From contig NZ_CP048878.1 in assembly GCF_011009015.1 (NCBI RefSeq), positions 3,378,354 through 3,442,353 of the forward strand: 64,000 nt of DNA, read 5' to 3'. The notes under the pieces are model-generated. The model made no database searches and was not told the DNA's origin. It worked only from the letters and a program-made list of their open reading frames with translations. Position numbers and translations under genes: made by a program. Origin of the DNA: Spartinivicinus ruber. GTDB lineage: Bacteria > Pseudomonadota > Gammaproteobacteria > Pseudomonadales > Zooshikellaceae. Of this stretch, positions 9,262 through 19,452 are shown one piece after another. How positions within the stretch are numbered: the stretch's first letter is position 1; every line of letters begins with the position of its first letter.

Positions 9262-10239
9262 TTATTGAAGTTTTATAGTGCTATTTACACCAAGTGACTG
9301 GCTAATACCTGCCCCAATACTAGCACCTAATTGTTTCGCAAAACGCTCAAATGGGTTTTCTTGCGGAGTAAAGTCAACAATTTCTTCAACACCAACTACC
9401 TCTCTGGCTACATAACTAGTACTACCAAGACCATCAATCAGTCCCAGTGATACAGCCTGTTCACCAGACCAAACTAAACCACTGAATAGCTTTGGATCAT
9501 CTTTCAGGCGATCCCCCCTACCCTCTTTGACACTATTAATAAACTGCTGATGCGTAGTGTTAAGTACGTCTTGCCAAAACTCAGTTTCATCTTCTTTAGG
9601 AGGCAAGAATGGATCAAGAAAGCCTTTATGCTGACCGGCAGTATAAACCCGACGGGTTACACCTACTTTATCAATAGCCTCAACAAAACCAAAACCAGAA
9701 GCCACTACCCCAATCGAACCAACCAGACTGGCTTTATCCGCATAAATTTCATCTGTCGCAGAAGCAATATAATAAGCCCCCGACGCCCCTAAATCAGCAA
9801 TAACAGCATACACTTTTTTATTTGGATGCAACTCACGCAGCCGCTTAATTTCATCATAAACATAACCAGATTGGACCGGGCTACCACCTGGACTATTAAT
9901 ACGCAGCACTACCGCTTTAGCCTTTTTATCTTTAAATGCAGCACGCAGCCCTGTAACAATATTGTCTGCACTGGCCTGCTCATCGGCGGCAATCACTCCG
10001 TTAACATTAATCACTGCGGTATATTCACCACCTTTTGCCGCTTTACTGATATTCATATTGGCAGCCATAGCGATGACATAAACCAGGAATAAAAATAAAT
10101 AAAAAAAGGTTAACAACTTAAAGAAAATCCCCCAGCGACGGGAGCGGCGTTGCTCAACTAAAATTCCACCCACTAAATTTTCAATTAACGCCCATTGGCG
10201 ATCTTTTTCAGGTGGTAGACCCAGTTTCTCTTCACTCAT
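9262..10239 (-). CDS. sppA: Signal peptide peptidase SppA, short form
   Basis: This is an S49 family inner-membrane serine protease that degrades cleaved signal peptides. The 325-residue chain has a cytoplasmic head, one membrane helix at about residues 37-60, and a single periplasmic protease domain. The nucleophile is Ser153 in DLGASGAYYIAS and the general base is probably Lys205 in AGQHKGFLDPF. It is about half the length of E. coli SppA (a tandem-domain protein) and is the short type found in pseudomonads. Confidence 0.94.
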   Translation of the reverse strand: MSEEKLGLPPEKDRQWALIENLVGGILVEQRRSRRWGIFFKLLTFFYLFLFLVYVIAMAANMNISKAAKGGEYTAVINVNGVIAADEQASADNIVTGLRAAFKDKKAKAVVLRINSPGGSPVQSGYVYDEIKRLRELHPNKKVYAVIADLGASGAYYIASATDEIYADKASLVGSIGVVASGFGFVEAIDKVGVTRRVYTAGQHKGFLDPFLPPKEDETEFWQDVLNTTHQQFINSVKEGRGDRLKDDPKLFSGLVWSGEQAVSLGLIDGLGSTSYVAREVVGVEEIVDFTPQENPFERFAKQLGASIGAGISQSLGVNSTIKLQ

Positions 10240-10256
10240 TCGTAATAGAACTCCAT

Positions 10257-10949
10257 TTAATCTACTAGCCAGTTTACCAGTTCTTGAAATTGATCAACAC
10301 ACTTTACCGGTGAATGATCCATTAAACGTTGCTTAGTGTGAACCCCATAGGTCACTGCTACACGATCAATATTAGCGGCTGCCGCCATTGCCACATCATA
10401 TTCTGAGTCTCCTACCATCAAGACCTGATCAGCGGCTAAATCAGTGGCAACCAAGATTTCTCTTAACATTAGCGGATTGGGCTTAGAGCAGGTTTCATCT
10501 GCACAACGAGTCACTTCAAACAAGTCATGCCATTTTCGCTGATCCAGCATTCTATCCAAACCACGGCGACTTTTCCCAGTAGCAACTGCTAATCGATAGC
10601 CTGCTTGTTTTAAAACACTCAGCCCTTGCTCAACGCCTGAATACAATGGTGCTGGCTTGGCTTCTGCCATTAAATAAGATTCTCGATATTGATTACGAAA
10701 ATACTCATGGCTATCAGGATGCTCTGGATATAATCTCATGGTGGCTTCAGGCATACCAAGGCCAATAACATCCTGATAAGCAGCTTCAGTTAATACAGGC
10801 AGCTGACTTGCTTCTGCGGCTATTCTCAGGCTATGGACAATACGACTAATTGAATTAACCAGAGTACCATCCCAATCAAATACAATTAATGAATAGTGCT
10901 TAGCTTTTTCTTTTACACTTAATTCAGCTTGAAACAACAGCTTATCCAT
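10257..10949 (-). CDS. HAD-family hydrolase, phosphoglycolate phosphatase-like
   Basis: The 230-residue protein has the HAD motif I FDWDGTLVNS, with the nucleophile Asp25 and acid Asp27, a TGKSRRGLDRML motif II region, and the motif IV segment VGDSEYDVAMAAAA. It belongs to the Gph-like branch. The true substrate cannot be told from sequence. It is 17 bases from sppA and 30 from rluC on the same strand, in the same order as in Pseudomonas. Confidence 0.9.
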   Translation of the reverse strand: MDKLLFQAELSVKEKAKHYSLIVFDWDGTLVNSISRIVHSLRIAAEASQLPVLTEAAYQDVIGLGMPEATMRLYPEHPDSHEYFRNQYRESYLMAEAKPAPLYSGVEQGLSVLKQAGYRLAVATGKSRRGLDRMLDQRKWHDLFEVTRCADETCSKPNPLMLREILVATDLAADQVLMVGDSEYDVAMAAAANIDRVAVTYGVHTKQRLMDHSPVKCVDQFQELVNWLVD

Positions 10950-10979
10950 TACAACCTCTAAAAACTCTACCCATTGACT

Positions 10980-11912
10980 TTATAGCTGAGCAAGTGTCTG
11001 CTGTATCGACTCAGGCAACGGAGCTTCAATATTAAATAACGTTCCATCAGGCAGCTCGAAAATTAACTGGGCAGCATGTAAGCACAGCCGATTAAATCCT
11101 TTGCTTTTCAACTGACGATTAACTGCGAAGTCACCATATTTCTCATCCCCCACAATGGGATGCCCTGCATACTGTGTATGCACTCTAATTTGATGGGTCC
11201 TGCCTGTGATAGGCTTTGCTTGCACCAAGGTTAGCTCAGGATAATACTGTATTACTTCAAACTCAGTTAAAGCCTGTTTGCCCTCTGGGTCTACTTTTAC
11301 AATCCGCTCACCTGCTCTTGGTTCATTTTTGCGCAAGGGGGCTGATATTTGCTTACGGCGTTTTGACCAGCGACCAAGCACTACTGCTTGATAAATCTTA
11401 TCAATATGGCCTTCGCGAATAATCTCATGCAGATAGCGTAGCATGCTACGCCGCTTAGCAACGAGCAAACAGCCAGAGGTATCTCTATCCAAGCGGTGAA
11501 CCAACTCTAAACTTTTAATGTTGGGACGTAGTTTTCTTAGTCCTTCAATCACGCCATAACTAATGCCACTCCCGCCATGTACTGCCAGCCCTGAGGGCTT
11601 ATTCAGCACTAAAAACTGACTATCTTCATACAAAATCGACTGCTCTAAATCCTGCAAAACCTTTTGATGTGGCTGTGCTTTAGGCGTAGTTTGACTGACT
11701 CGAACCGGTGGGACTCGCACTATATCACCGGCAACTACTCGATATTCAGGCTTTACCCTTGCTTTATTTACTCGGACTTCGCCTTTGCGAATGATCCGAT
11801 AAATTTTGCCTTTAGGAACACCTTTCAAGCGAGTTGTTAGCCAATTATCGAGCCGCTGACCAGCTTGCTCAGAATCAATCGTTAAATATTGGACGGTTTG
11901 GTTAGGGTTCAC
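10980..11912 (-). CDS. rluC: 23S rRNA pseudouridine synthase RluC
   Basis: The 310-residue enzyme isomerises uridines in 23S rRNA (955, 2504 and 2580 in E. coli). It has an N-terminal S4 RNA-binding domain (about residues 18-75) and the RluA-family catalytic domain, with HRLDRDTSG and catalytic Asp142. It is divergent from rne, the usual rne-rluC pairing. The related RluD is a possible alternative, but position favours RluC. Confidence 0.95.
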   Translation of the reverse strand: MNPNQTVQYLTIDSEQAGQRLDNWLTTRLKGVPKGKIYRIIRKGEVRVNKARVKPEYRVVAGDIVRVPPVRVSQTTPKAQPHQKVLQDLEQSILYEDSQFLVLNKPSGLAVHGGSGISYGVIEGLRKLRPNIKSLELVHRLDRDTSGCLLVAKRRSMLRYLHEIIREGHIDKIYQAVVLGRWSKRRKQISAPLRKNEPRAGERIVKVDPEGKQALTEFEVIQYYPELTLVQAKPITGRTHQIRVHTQYAGHPIVGDEKYGDFAVNRQLKSKGFNRLCLHAAQLIFELPDGTLFNIEAPLPESIQQTLAQL

Positions 11913-12583
11913 GTACGACTCTTGGATAGCTAAACCATATTGACGGCGCTAGTTTAGCATTTTTTGTATTAATTGAAGCACTTATAAATTACTGATATAT
12001 TTGGCCCCTGCTATAATTAGGTCACTGGTTAAACGTTATGGCAATCACTCAAGATTTAAGACCATAGTAACCAGTTGCAGAAATCTGTTGCATGAGCTTA
12101 TTACTTACTATTACATAACTAATAGTGTTAATACTGCAACCGATTGAAAGCATGTAAGTAATTGAAACTATTAAGATTAGGGCATGCACACCGAGTAATA
12201 TCACCCTATATAAGGTGTGTATTATAAATGTGCTACTAATCAATAGACGCACCATATCAGATTCTGTGTACGTGTGGAGCCAGGTTGTCGTTAATAAGCA
12301 GACCAAATGGCTAGCAACTTCAACAATATTTAGTTGCGCATTGAGAAAAGCTCCGCACAGGTGATTAGCCCGATAAGTAAGGGTCGCTTGGTAAAAGCAG
12401 CAAAGCTAGGTCGTTACAACGTTACGCAAGTGTTAAATCGTAACCCTAAAGCTAACCTGACAACCAATCATAGAAGGAAAAGTGACAGCCAGCGGTATAG
12501 CGCCTACACAACAAAATGATAGGTGGTGCCTGACCTATTGAATTAGCTAGCATTTAATTAATAAACAGGTACTACAAAACTCT
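11913..12583 (+). promoter_or_regulatory. Long rne leader and divergent rluC/rne promoter region
   Basis: This 671-base stretch has no convincing gene. It must hold the rluC promoter and the rne promoter and 5' leader. In other gammaproteobacteria a long rne leader lets RNase E control its own mRNA. Visible structure includes an inverted repeat GTTACG/CGTAAC (12421-12444) and a CACC/GGTG repeat around a TATA-rich segment near 12210-12225. A 61-codon open frame at 12334-12519 has no ribosome site or recognisable content and is rejected as a gene. Confidence 0.5.
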
Positions 12584-15337
12584 ATGAAGAGAATGTTAAT
12601 CAACGCAACTCAGCAGGAAGAGCTAAGAGTTGCCCTCGTTGATGGTCAGCGGTTATATGATTTAGATATTGAGTCTGGTTCTAGAGAACAAAAAAAAGCC
12701 AATATATACAAAGGAAAAATAACCCGTATTGAGCCAAGCTTAGAAGCAGCGTTTGTTGACTTTGGCGCTGAACGGCATGGTTTTCTTCCTCTCAAAGAAA
12801 TTGCCAGAGAATACTTTGTTAACCCACCCCAAGGTCCTGGTCGCCTTAACATCAAAGATGTTGTGACCGAAGGCCAGGAGATTATTGTTCAGGTAGACAA
12901 AGAAGAACGTGGTAATAAAGGAGCTGCTTTAACTACCTTGGTAAGTTTGGCGGGTCGCTATTTAGTCCTCATGCCAAACAACCCTCGCGCCGGAGGTATT
13001 TCAAGACGGATTGAAGGGGATGAGCGCGCTGAGCTGAGAGAAGCCAAAAGCAAGCTGGAAATCCCAGCTGAGATGGGTGTCATTATCAGAACTGCAGGCT
13101 TGGGACGTACCCATGAGGAACTTCAATGGGACCTAAACTACTTGCTGAGAATCTGGCAGTCCATCAAAGAAGCCTCAGCAGAGCAACCGGCTCCCTTCTT
13201 AGTCTTTCAGGAAAGCAATGTCATCATTCGCGCTATCCGTGATTACCTGCGCCAGGATATTGGTGAAGTATTAATTGATGACCCGACTGTTCACCAAGAG
13301 GCTCTTAAGTTTGTTCAGCAAGTGATTCCGCAATACCAAAACCGGATTAAGCTATATGATGACAGCACGCCTCTATTTAATCGCTTCCAAATTGAAAGCC
13401 AAATTGAAACTGCCTTTCAACGGGAAGTGAAGCTACCTTCTGGTGGCTCGATTGTCATTGACCCCACTGAAGCGTTAGTATCGATTGATATTAACTCAGC
13501 TCGAGCAACCCGTGGCGGTGATATTGAAGAAACTGCTCTACAAACTAACTTGGAAGCCGCAGAGGAAATTACCCGTCAACTACGGTTAAGAGACATTGGT
13601 GGCTTGGTAGTTATCGATTTCATTGATATGGGGCCTATTCGCAATCAACGGGAAGTTGAAAATCGCATGCGCGAATTTCTTCAAGTCGATCGCGCTCGAG
13701 TGCAAGTCAGCCGGATTTCTCGCTTTGGTTTGATGGAAATGTCCCGTCAGCGACTCCGCCCATCTTTGGGTGAAACCAGCGGTGTAGTTTGCCCCCGCTG
13801 TAATGGCCAAGGCTCAATCCGTGATATCAGCTCACTGTCACTTTCAATACTCCGTGTGGTTGAAGAAGAAGCCCAAAAAGAACGTACCTCAGAGATTCGC
13901 ACCCAGGTACCTATCACTATTGCTGCTTTCTTGCTCAATGAAAAACGCTCACTGATTACTGACATTGAGCAGCGGTATGACATTCGAGTTGTCGTTATTC
14001 CTAACCCTAACTTGGATACTCCTCACTTTGAGGTTCAACGTCTTAGAGAGGATCATGTACAAGCCCAAACGACAGAAAGCAGCTATGAAATCGTTAGCGA
14101 TTTAGAGCCTGTCGAAGTGGAGTTTTCTACAGTTCGCAACACACCTAAGCCTGAGGCGGCGGTTAAAAACATTGAGCCGACTGAGCCAGCACCCGTGCCT
14201 GCGAAGCCTAGCCTATTTAAGTCTATCGTTAGCTCTTTATCAGGCATTTTCAGCTCTGAAGAAGCAGCCAAATCAGCACAACCACCAGTAAAAGAACAAC
14301 GTAGCTATAATCAGCAGCGCCCCCAGCAACGCCAGCAGCAGCAAAAGCCTCGTTCAGAGCGCCCAGCTGCTCGCCGTAATCGCCCAGATTATGATAATAA
14401 ACCAAGCCGAGGCCGCCAGGACTACGACAGCAAACCAAACCGCGATCGCGATAATAGCACAGACGCGACGGCTGATACTGGTTACAAAAAAGAGCGCCCC
14501 ACCCGCCGGCAGCAATCCCCTCGCTATGATGAAAAAGTGCAGCCAGCTCCTCAAAGTCGTCACGAAGAAGCTGCTTCACAGTCAGTAGAAAGTGAAGCAC
14601 CTAAACGCCGTCCTAGAAATGGTAACACTAATAAGCGTCGCAGCAATCGACCTTCACAACGAGGCCGAGACTTTGGTGAAACGACAACTCAAGCTGTTGA
14701 GGAAAAACAAGATGCTCAACCGGTAGTTGCCAGTGAGGCTAGTGAACCAGCTAAAGCTAAGGCCATTTCAACTGAAGCACCAACTATTGCTGATGTACAG
14801 CGACCTGTAAAATCAGAGGAAACTGCGGTAGCTTCTGCAACAACTGCTGCAGCAAAGCCAACGACTACTGAGCAGCAAACACAGCCAGAGGTTGTAGAGA
14901 CAGCTGTTCAACAGCCAGAAAAATCAGCAGAGCAGCCAGCTTCCGCTTCCATAACCGAAGAAATCCAGTCTACTGATGCTGCAGACTCTAGAAGACGTCG
15001 CAGACGCCGTGCTTTAAACGACCCACGGGAGGCTCGTCGCCAACAGCAGGCTAAACAAGAAGCTGTAGCTCAAAAATCTGAGCCCTCTTCTCAAGAAGCA
15101 GTAAACGTTACATTTAAGCCAGAAACAGGAGATGCAGCAAATACAGCGCCAGCTAAAGCAGAGCAAACGTCTAGCGATGAACAAGAAGCACGTATTAACT
15201 TCACCACTTCTTTAGTTACTGAAATCAAGACACCTAGTGAAGATGAACCAAAGCCTGCCAAAAAAGAAGCAACGGCAGACAAAGGCACAAGCGGTGATGC
15301 TCAACAGCCGACAGTGAATTCTGAAGAAACAGGCTGA
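12584..15337 (+). CDS. rne: Ribonuclease E
   Basis: RNase E is the essential endonuclease of mRNA decay and rRNA/tRNA processing and the scaffold of the degradosome at the inner membrane. The 917-residue protein has an S1 domain (about 37-120), the RNase H-like and 5'-sensor parts, the DNase I-like catalytic core with [13 protein letters not shown] and VVIDFIDMG, and the Zn-link CPRCNGQG near residue 404. After about residue 520 it becomes a low-complexity Q/R/E/A-rich tail with arginine-rich RNA-binding stretches and an RRRRRR run. Confidence 0.97.
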   Translation: MKRMLINATQQEELRVALVDGQRLYDLDIESGSREQKKANIYKGKITRIEPSLEAAFVDFGAERHGFLPLKEIAREYFVNPPQGPGRLNIKDVVTEGQEIIVQVDKEERGNKGAALTTLVSLAGRYLVLMPNNPRAGGISRRIEGDERAELREAKSKLEIPAEMGVIIRTAGLGRTHEELQWDLNYLLRIWQSIKEASAEQPAPFLVFQESNVIIRAIRDYLRQDIGEVLIDDPTVHQEALKFVQQVIPQYQNRIKLYDDSTPLFNRFQIESQIETAFQREVKLPSGGSIVIDPTEALVSIDINSARATRGGDIEETALQTNLEAAEEITRQLRLRDIGGLVVIDFIDMGPIRNQREVENRMREFLQVDRARVQVSRISRFGLMEMSRQRLRPSLGETSGVVCPRCNGQGSIRDISSLSLSILRVVEEEAQKERTSEIRTQVPITIAAFLLNEKRSLITDIEQRYDIRVVVIPNPNLDTPHFEVQRLREDHVQAQTTESSYEIVSDLEPVEVEFSTVRNTPKPEAAVKNIEPTEPAPVPAKPSLFKSIVSSLSGIFSSEEAAKSAQPPVKEQRSYNQQRPQQRQQQQKPRSERPAARRNRPDYDNKPSRGRQDYDSKPNRDRDNSTDATADTGYKKERPTRRQQSPRYDEKVQPAPQSRHEEAASQSVESEAPKRRPRNGNTNKRRSNRPSQRGRDFGETTTQAVEEKQDAQPVVASEASEPAKAKAISTEAPTIADVQRPVKSEETAVASATTAAAKPTTTEQQTQPEVVETAVQQPEKSAEQPASASITEEIQSTDAADSRRRRRRRALNDPREARRQQQAKQEAVAQKSEPSSQEAVNVTFKPETGDAANTAPAKAEQTSSDEQEARINFTTSLVTEIKTPSEDEPKPAKKEATADKGTSGDAQQPTVNSEETG

Positions 15338-15358
15338 GATATTTGAGTAGCAAAAACT

Positions 15359-15389
15359 AAATCAGGAGGGCATGCCCTCCTGATTTTTT
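15359..15389. terminator. Bidirectional terminator between rne and murB
   Basis: A palindromic stem AAATCAGGAGGG/CCCTCCTGATTT around CATG is followed by a T-run on the rightward strand. It lies between the convergent ends of rne and murB and can serve both. Confidence 0.92.
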
Positions 15390-15432
15390 ATCTCTGTCAA
15401 AAAATAATATAATTAGACATTTTACAGAAATA

Positions 15433-16443
15433 TCAGTAAACCCTCGGCTCAATCTCAAGCTGAACCCCAAACTGCTCACTTACCTTTTTAGCAATCTGGC
15501 TTGCCAGCGCCATTACCTCACGACCTGTGCCATTTCCTTTATTGACGATCACCAGCGCCTGCTTTTCATGCACACCGATATCACCTTGATATAACCCTTT
15601 AAAGTCACATTGCTCAATTAACCAACCTGCAGCCAACTTAATTTGGTGGCTTCCTGCCTGGTAATGAGGCATTTCAGGATAAGCCTGATAGATAGCCTTA
15701 AATTGCTCCAAAGAAATAACTGGGTTTTTAAAAAAGCTTCCTGCATTACCTAAAACAGAGGGGTCTGGTAACTTGCTTGCACGAATATGGCAAACCGTAT
15801 CACTGACTTGTTGTGGGGTAACTGATTTTCCATCCAATAACTGCTTTAGGGGTTGATAATGAAGCTTTGGCTGAAATTTAGCGCTTAACTTAAAAGCAAC
15901 TTTAGCAATGATCCAAGGGGAACTTGGCTGTTTAAAAATACTATCTCGATAGTCAAACTGGCACTCATCAACAGAAAACTGCTTAATTTGCTCGGTTTCC
16001 CTATTAAATGCCCACAGTTTATCCATCACTTCCTTCAACTCAACACCATATGCGCCGATATTTTGAATCGGTGCTGCTCCCACCGTGCCCGGGATCAATG
16101 ACAGATTTTCCAGTCCAGAAAGCCCTTGCTGCAAGGTCCAGCAAACAAACTGGTGCCAGTTTTCGCCAGCACCAGCCTCAACTATCACCTTACCACCCTG
16201 GTTGTTACCTATTTGCTTGCCTAAAATTGCTATTTTGGCGATTAACCCTTCGAAGGGTTGAGTAAACACCACATTGCTGCCTCCTCCCAAAGGAAGAAGG
16301 TTCAGCTGATGCGTTTTTGCATACCGGCAAGCTTCTACTAGTTCATTAAGAGAGCGTACTTCAGTCCAATATTCTGTAGTCGCAGGACAGCCCAACGTAT
16401 GATGAGACTGCAAAGCGACCTGACGCTTTACTGACAAGGTCAT
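15433..16443 (-). CDS. murB: UDP-N-acetylenolpyruvoylglucosamine reductase
   Basis: MurB reduces UDP-GlcNAc-enolpyruvate to UDP-MurNAc with NADPH and FAD in peptidoglycan synthesis. The 336-residue type I protein shows the FAD segment LPLGGGSNVVF, PGTVGAAPIQNIGAYG, the YRDSIFK motif, and GNAGSFFKNP with the catalytic Ser. Its ATG overlaps the stop of the upstream phosphatase gene by one base (TAATG), so it is the last gene of the comEC-to-murB operon. Confidence 0.97.
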   Translation of the reverse strand: MTLSVKRQVALQSHHTLGCPATTEYWTEVRSLNELVEACRYAKTHQLNLLPLGGGSNVVFTQPFEGLIAKIAILGKQIGNNQGGKVIVEAGAGENWHQFVCWTLQQGLSGLENLSLIPGTVGAAPIQNIGAYGVELKEVMDKLWAFNRETEQIKQFSVDECQFDYRDSIFKQPSSPWIIAKVAFKLSAKFQPKLHYQPLKQLLDGKSVTPQQVSDTVCHIRASKLPDPSVLGNAGSFFKNPVISLEQFKAIYQAYPEMPHYQAGSHQIKLAAGWLIEQCDFKGLYQGDIGVHEKQALVIVNKGNGTGREVMALASQIAKKVSEQFGVQLEIEPRVY

Positions 16444-16922
16444 TACAACTGATATTCCTGCCTGATTTGCTGCAACAACCCTTGTGCAGCCACTTCCACT
16501 AAATCCAGCACCTGAGCAAAACCATCTGTTCCGCCATAATAGGGGTCTGGTACTTCCTGAGTATGAGGCTGTAGCTGAGCAAAGCTCATAAACAGCTTGA
16601 GCTTTCTATGGTGATTAACCGGTGCTAACTGCTTCAACGCAGTTAGGTTACTTTTATCCATTGCCAGAATATAGTCGAAGGTTTCAAGATCATCTAAGCT
16701 CACCTGCTGAGCACTGATCCCACTCAGATTATAGCCCCGCTGCTTTGCTGCCTGCTGAGCCCGCCGGTCAGGTGGTTCGCCAATATGGTAAGCAGACGTT
16801 CCAGAAGAAGCTACCTGGATATGCGCTGCTAATCCTGCCGTCTCTACCATCTGTTGAAATACACCATGAGCCGTTGGAGAACGACAGATATTGCCCAGAC
16901 AAACAAACATCACACTAACCAT
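16443..16922 (-). CDS. Low-molecular-weight protein tyrosine phosphatase
   Basis: The protein has the N-terminal P-loop CLGNICRS (Cys8 to Arg14, C-X5-R) and the DPYYGG motif with the general-acid Asp. The start at ATG 16922 gives 159 residues, a typical size; an open frame to 17012 adds 30 atypical residues inside kdsB. It overlaps kdsB by 8 bases and murB by 1. The same order is found in pseudomonads. The target is unknown; tyrosine-kinase control of surface polysaccharide is one possibility by analogy. Confidence 0.93.
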   Translation of the reverse strand: MVSVMFVCLGNICRSPTAHGVFQQMVETAGLAAHIQVASSGTSAYHIGEPPDRRAQQAAKQRGYNLSGISAQQVSLDDLETFDYILAMDKSNLTALKQLAPVNHHRKLKLFMSFAQLQPHTQEVPDPYYGGTDGFAQVLDLVEVAAQGLLQQIRQEYQL

Positions 16923-17691
16923 GACTTGAGCTTCCCTCCACCCATTGCCGTACCTTAGCCAAATCCTCTTCAGTATCAACTCCTGGAGGAGGCACCACTT
17001 CCGCCTGAGCAACGGCTATTTTGATGCCCTGCCATAAAGCTCGTAATTGCTCTAAGCATTCCAGCTGCTCAGTAGGTGCTACAGGCCAGTTAACATAGCG
17101 ATGCAGCAACCCAGCCCGATAACCATAAATACCAATGTGCCGATAAAATGGTCCAACAGGTAGTTTTTTAGGCAGTTCGGATAGGCTAAAGTGCTCTCGT
17201 CCCCAAGGTATGGGGGCACGGCTGAAGTAACTGGCTTCTCCGTGTGCATTTAATACCACTTTTACAACATTCGGATTGAACAAGTCATCAACTTCAGTAA
17301 TCTGATCCACCAATGTTGCCATTTCGCACTCAAGTTGTGAGCCAAGCAAGCTAGCCACCTGATTGATCACCACTGGCGGAATTAACGGCTCATCCCCTTG
17401 AATATTAACCACCACCTCATCATCAGTCAGGGCCAGTTTTCTAGCCACCTCTTCGACTCGATCAGTGCCTGAGGGGTGGTTATCCGCTGTTAAGCAAACC
17501 TCACCACCAAAACCGTTAACAATATCCGCAATCCCCTGGTGATCAGTAGCAACCACCACTCGAGTGGCTTGGCTTTGTAGTGCTTGTTGGTAAACATGCT
17601 GAATCATTGGCTTTTCGCCAATACGCAATAAAGGTTTACCAGGTAACCGCGTTGATGCATAGCGAGCAGGGATAACAACCGTAAATGTCAT
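16915..17691 (-). CDS. kdsB: 3-deoxy-manno-octulosonate cytidylyltransferase
   Basis: KdsB activates Kdo as CMP-Kdo for lipopolysaccharide inner-core synthesis. The 258-residue protein has the nucleotide-binding start IPARYASTRLPGKPL, the INIQGDEPLI-type segment VNIQGDEPLIPP, and the HIGIYGYR motif. It lies in the envelope operon near lpxK, which makes the lipid A acceptor of Kdo. Confidence 0.97.
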   Translation of the reverse strand: MTFTVVIPARYASTRLPGKPLLRIGEKPMIQHVYQQALQSQATRVVVATDHQGIADIVNGFGGEVCLTADNHPSGTDRVEEVARKLALTDDEVVVNIQGDEPLIPPVVINQVASLLGSQLECEMATLVDQITEVDDLFNPNVVKVVLNAHGEASYFSRAPIPWGREHFSLSELPKKLPVGPFYRHIGIYGYRAGLLHRYVNWPVAPTEQLECLEQLRALWQGIKIAVAQAEVVPPPGVDTEEDLAKVRQWVEGSSSHG

Positions 17692-17730
17692 AAGAGAAAT
17701 AACTTTAACTAGCTAAAATAACTGATTGAA

Positions 17731-17919
17731 CTATTTACTTAATCTTTCATCTGTGGTGAGAGTTCGCGCTTCATGTTCTAGCATAACCGGGATTCCATCA
17801 TGAATAGGGTAAGCCAGTGCATCATGACGACAAACCAGCTCTTGGTGCTCGTCATCGTACTTTAACTCCCCTTTACATAAGGGGCAGGCAAGAATCTCAA
17901 GCAGTTTCTTATCCAACAT
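17731..17919 (-). CDS. Trm112/YcaR family small zinc-ribbon-like protein
   Basis: The 62-residue protein (start ATG 17919) begins [22 protein letters not shown], the YcaR/UPF0434 family signature, with a CPLC knuckle and a later [19 protein letters not shown] segment. The family is related to Trm112, an activator of methyltransferases, but the bacterial role is unclear. It overlaps the lpxK stop by 11 bases and lies between lpxK and kdsB, its conserved position. An in-frame ATG at 17958 lies inside lpxK and is less likely. Confidence 0.92.
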   Translation of the reverse strand: MLDKKLLEILACPLCKGELKYDDEHQELVCRHDALAYPIHDGIPVMLEHEARTLTTDERLSK

Positions 17920-18943
17920 ATTCTTTGTGGTTAACCTTTTTCGATCGTACTTGTTCAACCTTTACCTTTAGTTGTTGCCAAAAGGTATCAGGCAGTTTGG
18001 CTGTTACCATCAAACTCCAATGGTTGGCGGATACAAAAGGCCTGCACTTCACAGCATCTTTAGTGGTCATTATCACAGGCAAGTCGTCATCAAAATGAAT
18101 ATCTTTTGCTGCTAGTGGTGCATGATCAGCTTTAGAATGAGGTATCACCCGCATTCCCAACGATTCACAGGTTGTAAAAAAACGAGCAGGATTTCCGATG
18201 CCCGCCACTCCGTGCACTAGCTTAAAATCACTCATGTTTACTTCAGCCAGCGGGTATTTTTTTCCATTTTGTAACTGTACTAAATATTCCGGTAATAATG
18301 TCATTGACTGCTGAGCTAACGGAACACTTAATAACGGTTTGGAGCCATTAACAACCACAAAATCTACTGTCTCAAGCCGCTTTGGAGACTCACGTAGTGG
18401 TCCTTGGGGCAAGCAATAGCCATTTCCCAGACCTCGATCGCCATCAATCACTACCAGTTCAATATCCCGGCCTAATGAATAATGCTGCAGACCATCATCA
18501 GCAACAATGATATCAGTCTCAGGAAACTGGGTCAGCAACCCTTTAGCTGCTTCTACGCGCTGAGGTGCAACCATGACTGGTACTTCCGTCAGTTGCGCAA
18601 GCATAACGGGTTCATCTCCTGCCAGCATGGGATTGCTATCAGAATTAACAAACAGCGGGTAATGATCGACTTTCCCTCCATAACCCCGGCTGATAATACC
18701 TGGCGTATAGCCCCACTCTTTCAACTGCTCAACAATAGCCACCACTAAAGGCGTTTTGCCTGTTCCTCCAACAGTAATATTACCCACTACAATTATAGGC
18801 ACCGGAGGTTGCCAAACAGCTACTGTCCCACAAAGAAAACGCTGTCTTTTATGTTTCACAACCTGCTGATACAGCAGCCTTAAAGGAGCTAACCAATACA
18901 GATGACGATCCGGTTGATACCAGGCATTCACTAGCCAGTTCAT
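17909..18943 (-). CDS. lpxK: Tetraacyldisaccharide 4'-kinase
   Basis: LpxK phosphorylates the 4' position of the lipid A disaccharide at the cytoplasmic face of the inner membrane. The 344-residue protein has an N-terminal membrane-associated helix, the Walker-type loop [15 protein letters not shown], and the [19 protein letters not shown] segment typical of LpxK. It precedes the Trm112-like gene and kdsB. An intrinsic terminator lies upstream between it and exbD, so part of its expression may come from its own promoter or from read-through. Confidence 0.96.
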   Translation of the reverse strand: MNWLVNAWYQPDRHLYWLAPLRLLYQQVVKHKRQRFLCGTVAVWQPPVPIIVVGNITVGGTGKTPLVVAIVEQLKEWGYTPGIISRGYGGKVDHYPLFVNSDSNPMLAGDEPVMLAQLTEVPVMVAPQRVEAAKGLLTQFPETDIIVADDGLQHYSLGRDIELVVIDGDRGLGNGYCLPQGPLRESPKRLETVDFVVVNGSKPLLSVPLAQQSMTLLPEYLVQLQNGKKYPLAEVNMSDFKLVHGVAGIGNPARFFTTCESLGMRVIPHSKADHAPLAAKDIHFDDDLPVIMTTKDAVKCRPFVSANHWSLMVTAKLPDTFWQQLKVKVEQVRSKKVNHKEYVG

Positions 18944-18961
18944 GGATTCACCAAAATTATA

Positions 18962-18991
18962 AAAAGCTTAGGCCAGCACAAGGCTGGCCTA
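18962..18991 (-). terminator. Intrinsic terminator between exbD and lpxK
   Basis: A 9-bp stem TAGGCCAGC/GCTGGCCTA with loop ACAAG is followed on the leftward strand by AGCTTTTTA. It lies in the 83-base gap inside an otherwise tight operon and would reduce transcription of lpxK relative to exbBD. Confidence 0.7.
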
Positions 18992-19026
18992 TATCGACTG
19001 AGGTAATAAGAAAATCAGCTAGCCAG

Positions 19027-19452
19027 TTATTCGTCTTTATCTGATTGTTCTTGGGTAGTAATACTTAAATGAACAAACCCGAGTTGACCTGCAGCATCCA
19101 TTGCTGTCACTACCGCCTGATAAGGTGCATTGGCATCAGAGGTGATAACTAAAGGTAACTTATTGTTGCCTTTAGACACCTTCCGTAAAGCCGTTTTCAG
19201 CGTTTTAATTGACGTATTAACTAGTGATTTAGCATTTACAGCATACTCGCCTGTTTTGCTGATCAAAATTTCAATCTGATCAGGTTGGTTTTCAACAGGC
19301 TCACCAGTAGCTTCTGGTAAATCAACACTTAAGTGGGTTTCTTTGGTAAATGTGGTGGTTACCATAAAGAAAATCAGCAGCAAAAACACCACATCAATTA
19401 ATGGGGTGAGGTTAACAGAAACCTCTTCGGCTGCTTGCCTACGAAACTTCAC
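19027..19452 (-). CDS. exbD: ExbD/TolR family biopolymer transporter
   Basis: The 141-residue inner-membrane protein has a short cytoplasmic head, one membrane helix (about residues 17-36) with the proton-pathway Asp in PLIDVVFLLLIFFM, and a periplasmic domain. It works with the ExbB-type channel to use proton motive force at the envelope. It starts at GTG 19452, overlapping the exbB stop (GTGA). No TonB gene is nearby, so the partner process is not shown. Members at this locus are often just called ExbD or TolR. Confidence 0.92.
   Translation of the reverse strand: MKFRRQAAEEVSVNLTPLIDVVFLLLIFFMVTTTFTKETHLSVDLPEATGEPVENQPDQIEILISKTGEYAVNAKSLVNTSIKTLKTALRKVSKGNNKLPLVITSDANAPYQAVVTAMDAAGQLGFVHLSITTQEQSDKDE

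Noticed and set aside
12334-12519. 61-codon rightward frame in the rne leader
   Set aside because: No ribosome site, composition unlike the neighbouring genes, and no recognisable family. It lies in a region expected to be an untranslated leader.
14250-14600. 116-codon leftward frame inside rne
   Set aside because: Shadow of the low-complexity Q/R-rich tail of RNase E; no independent support.
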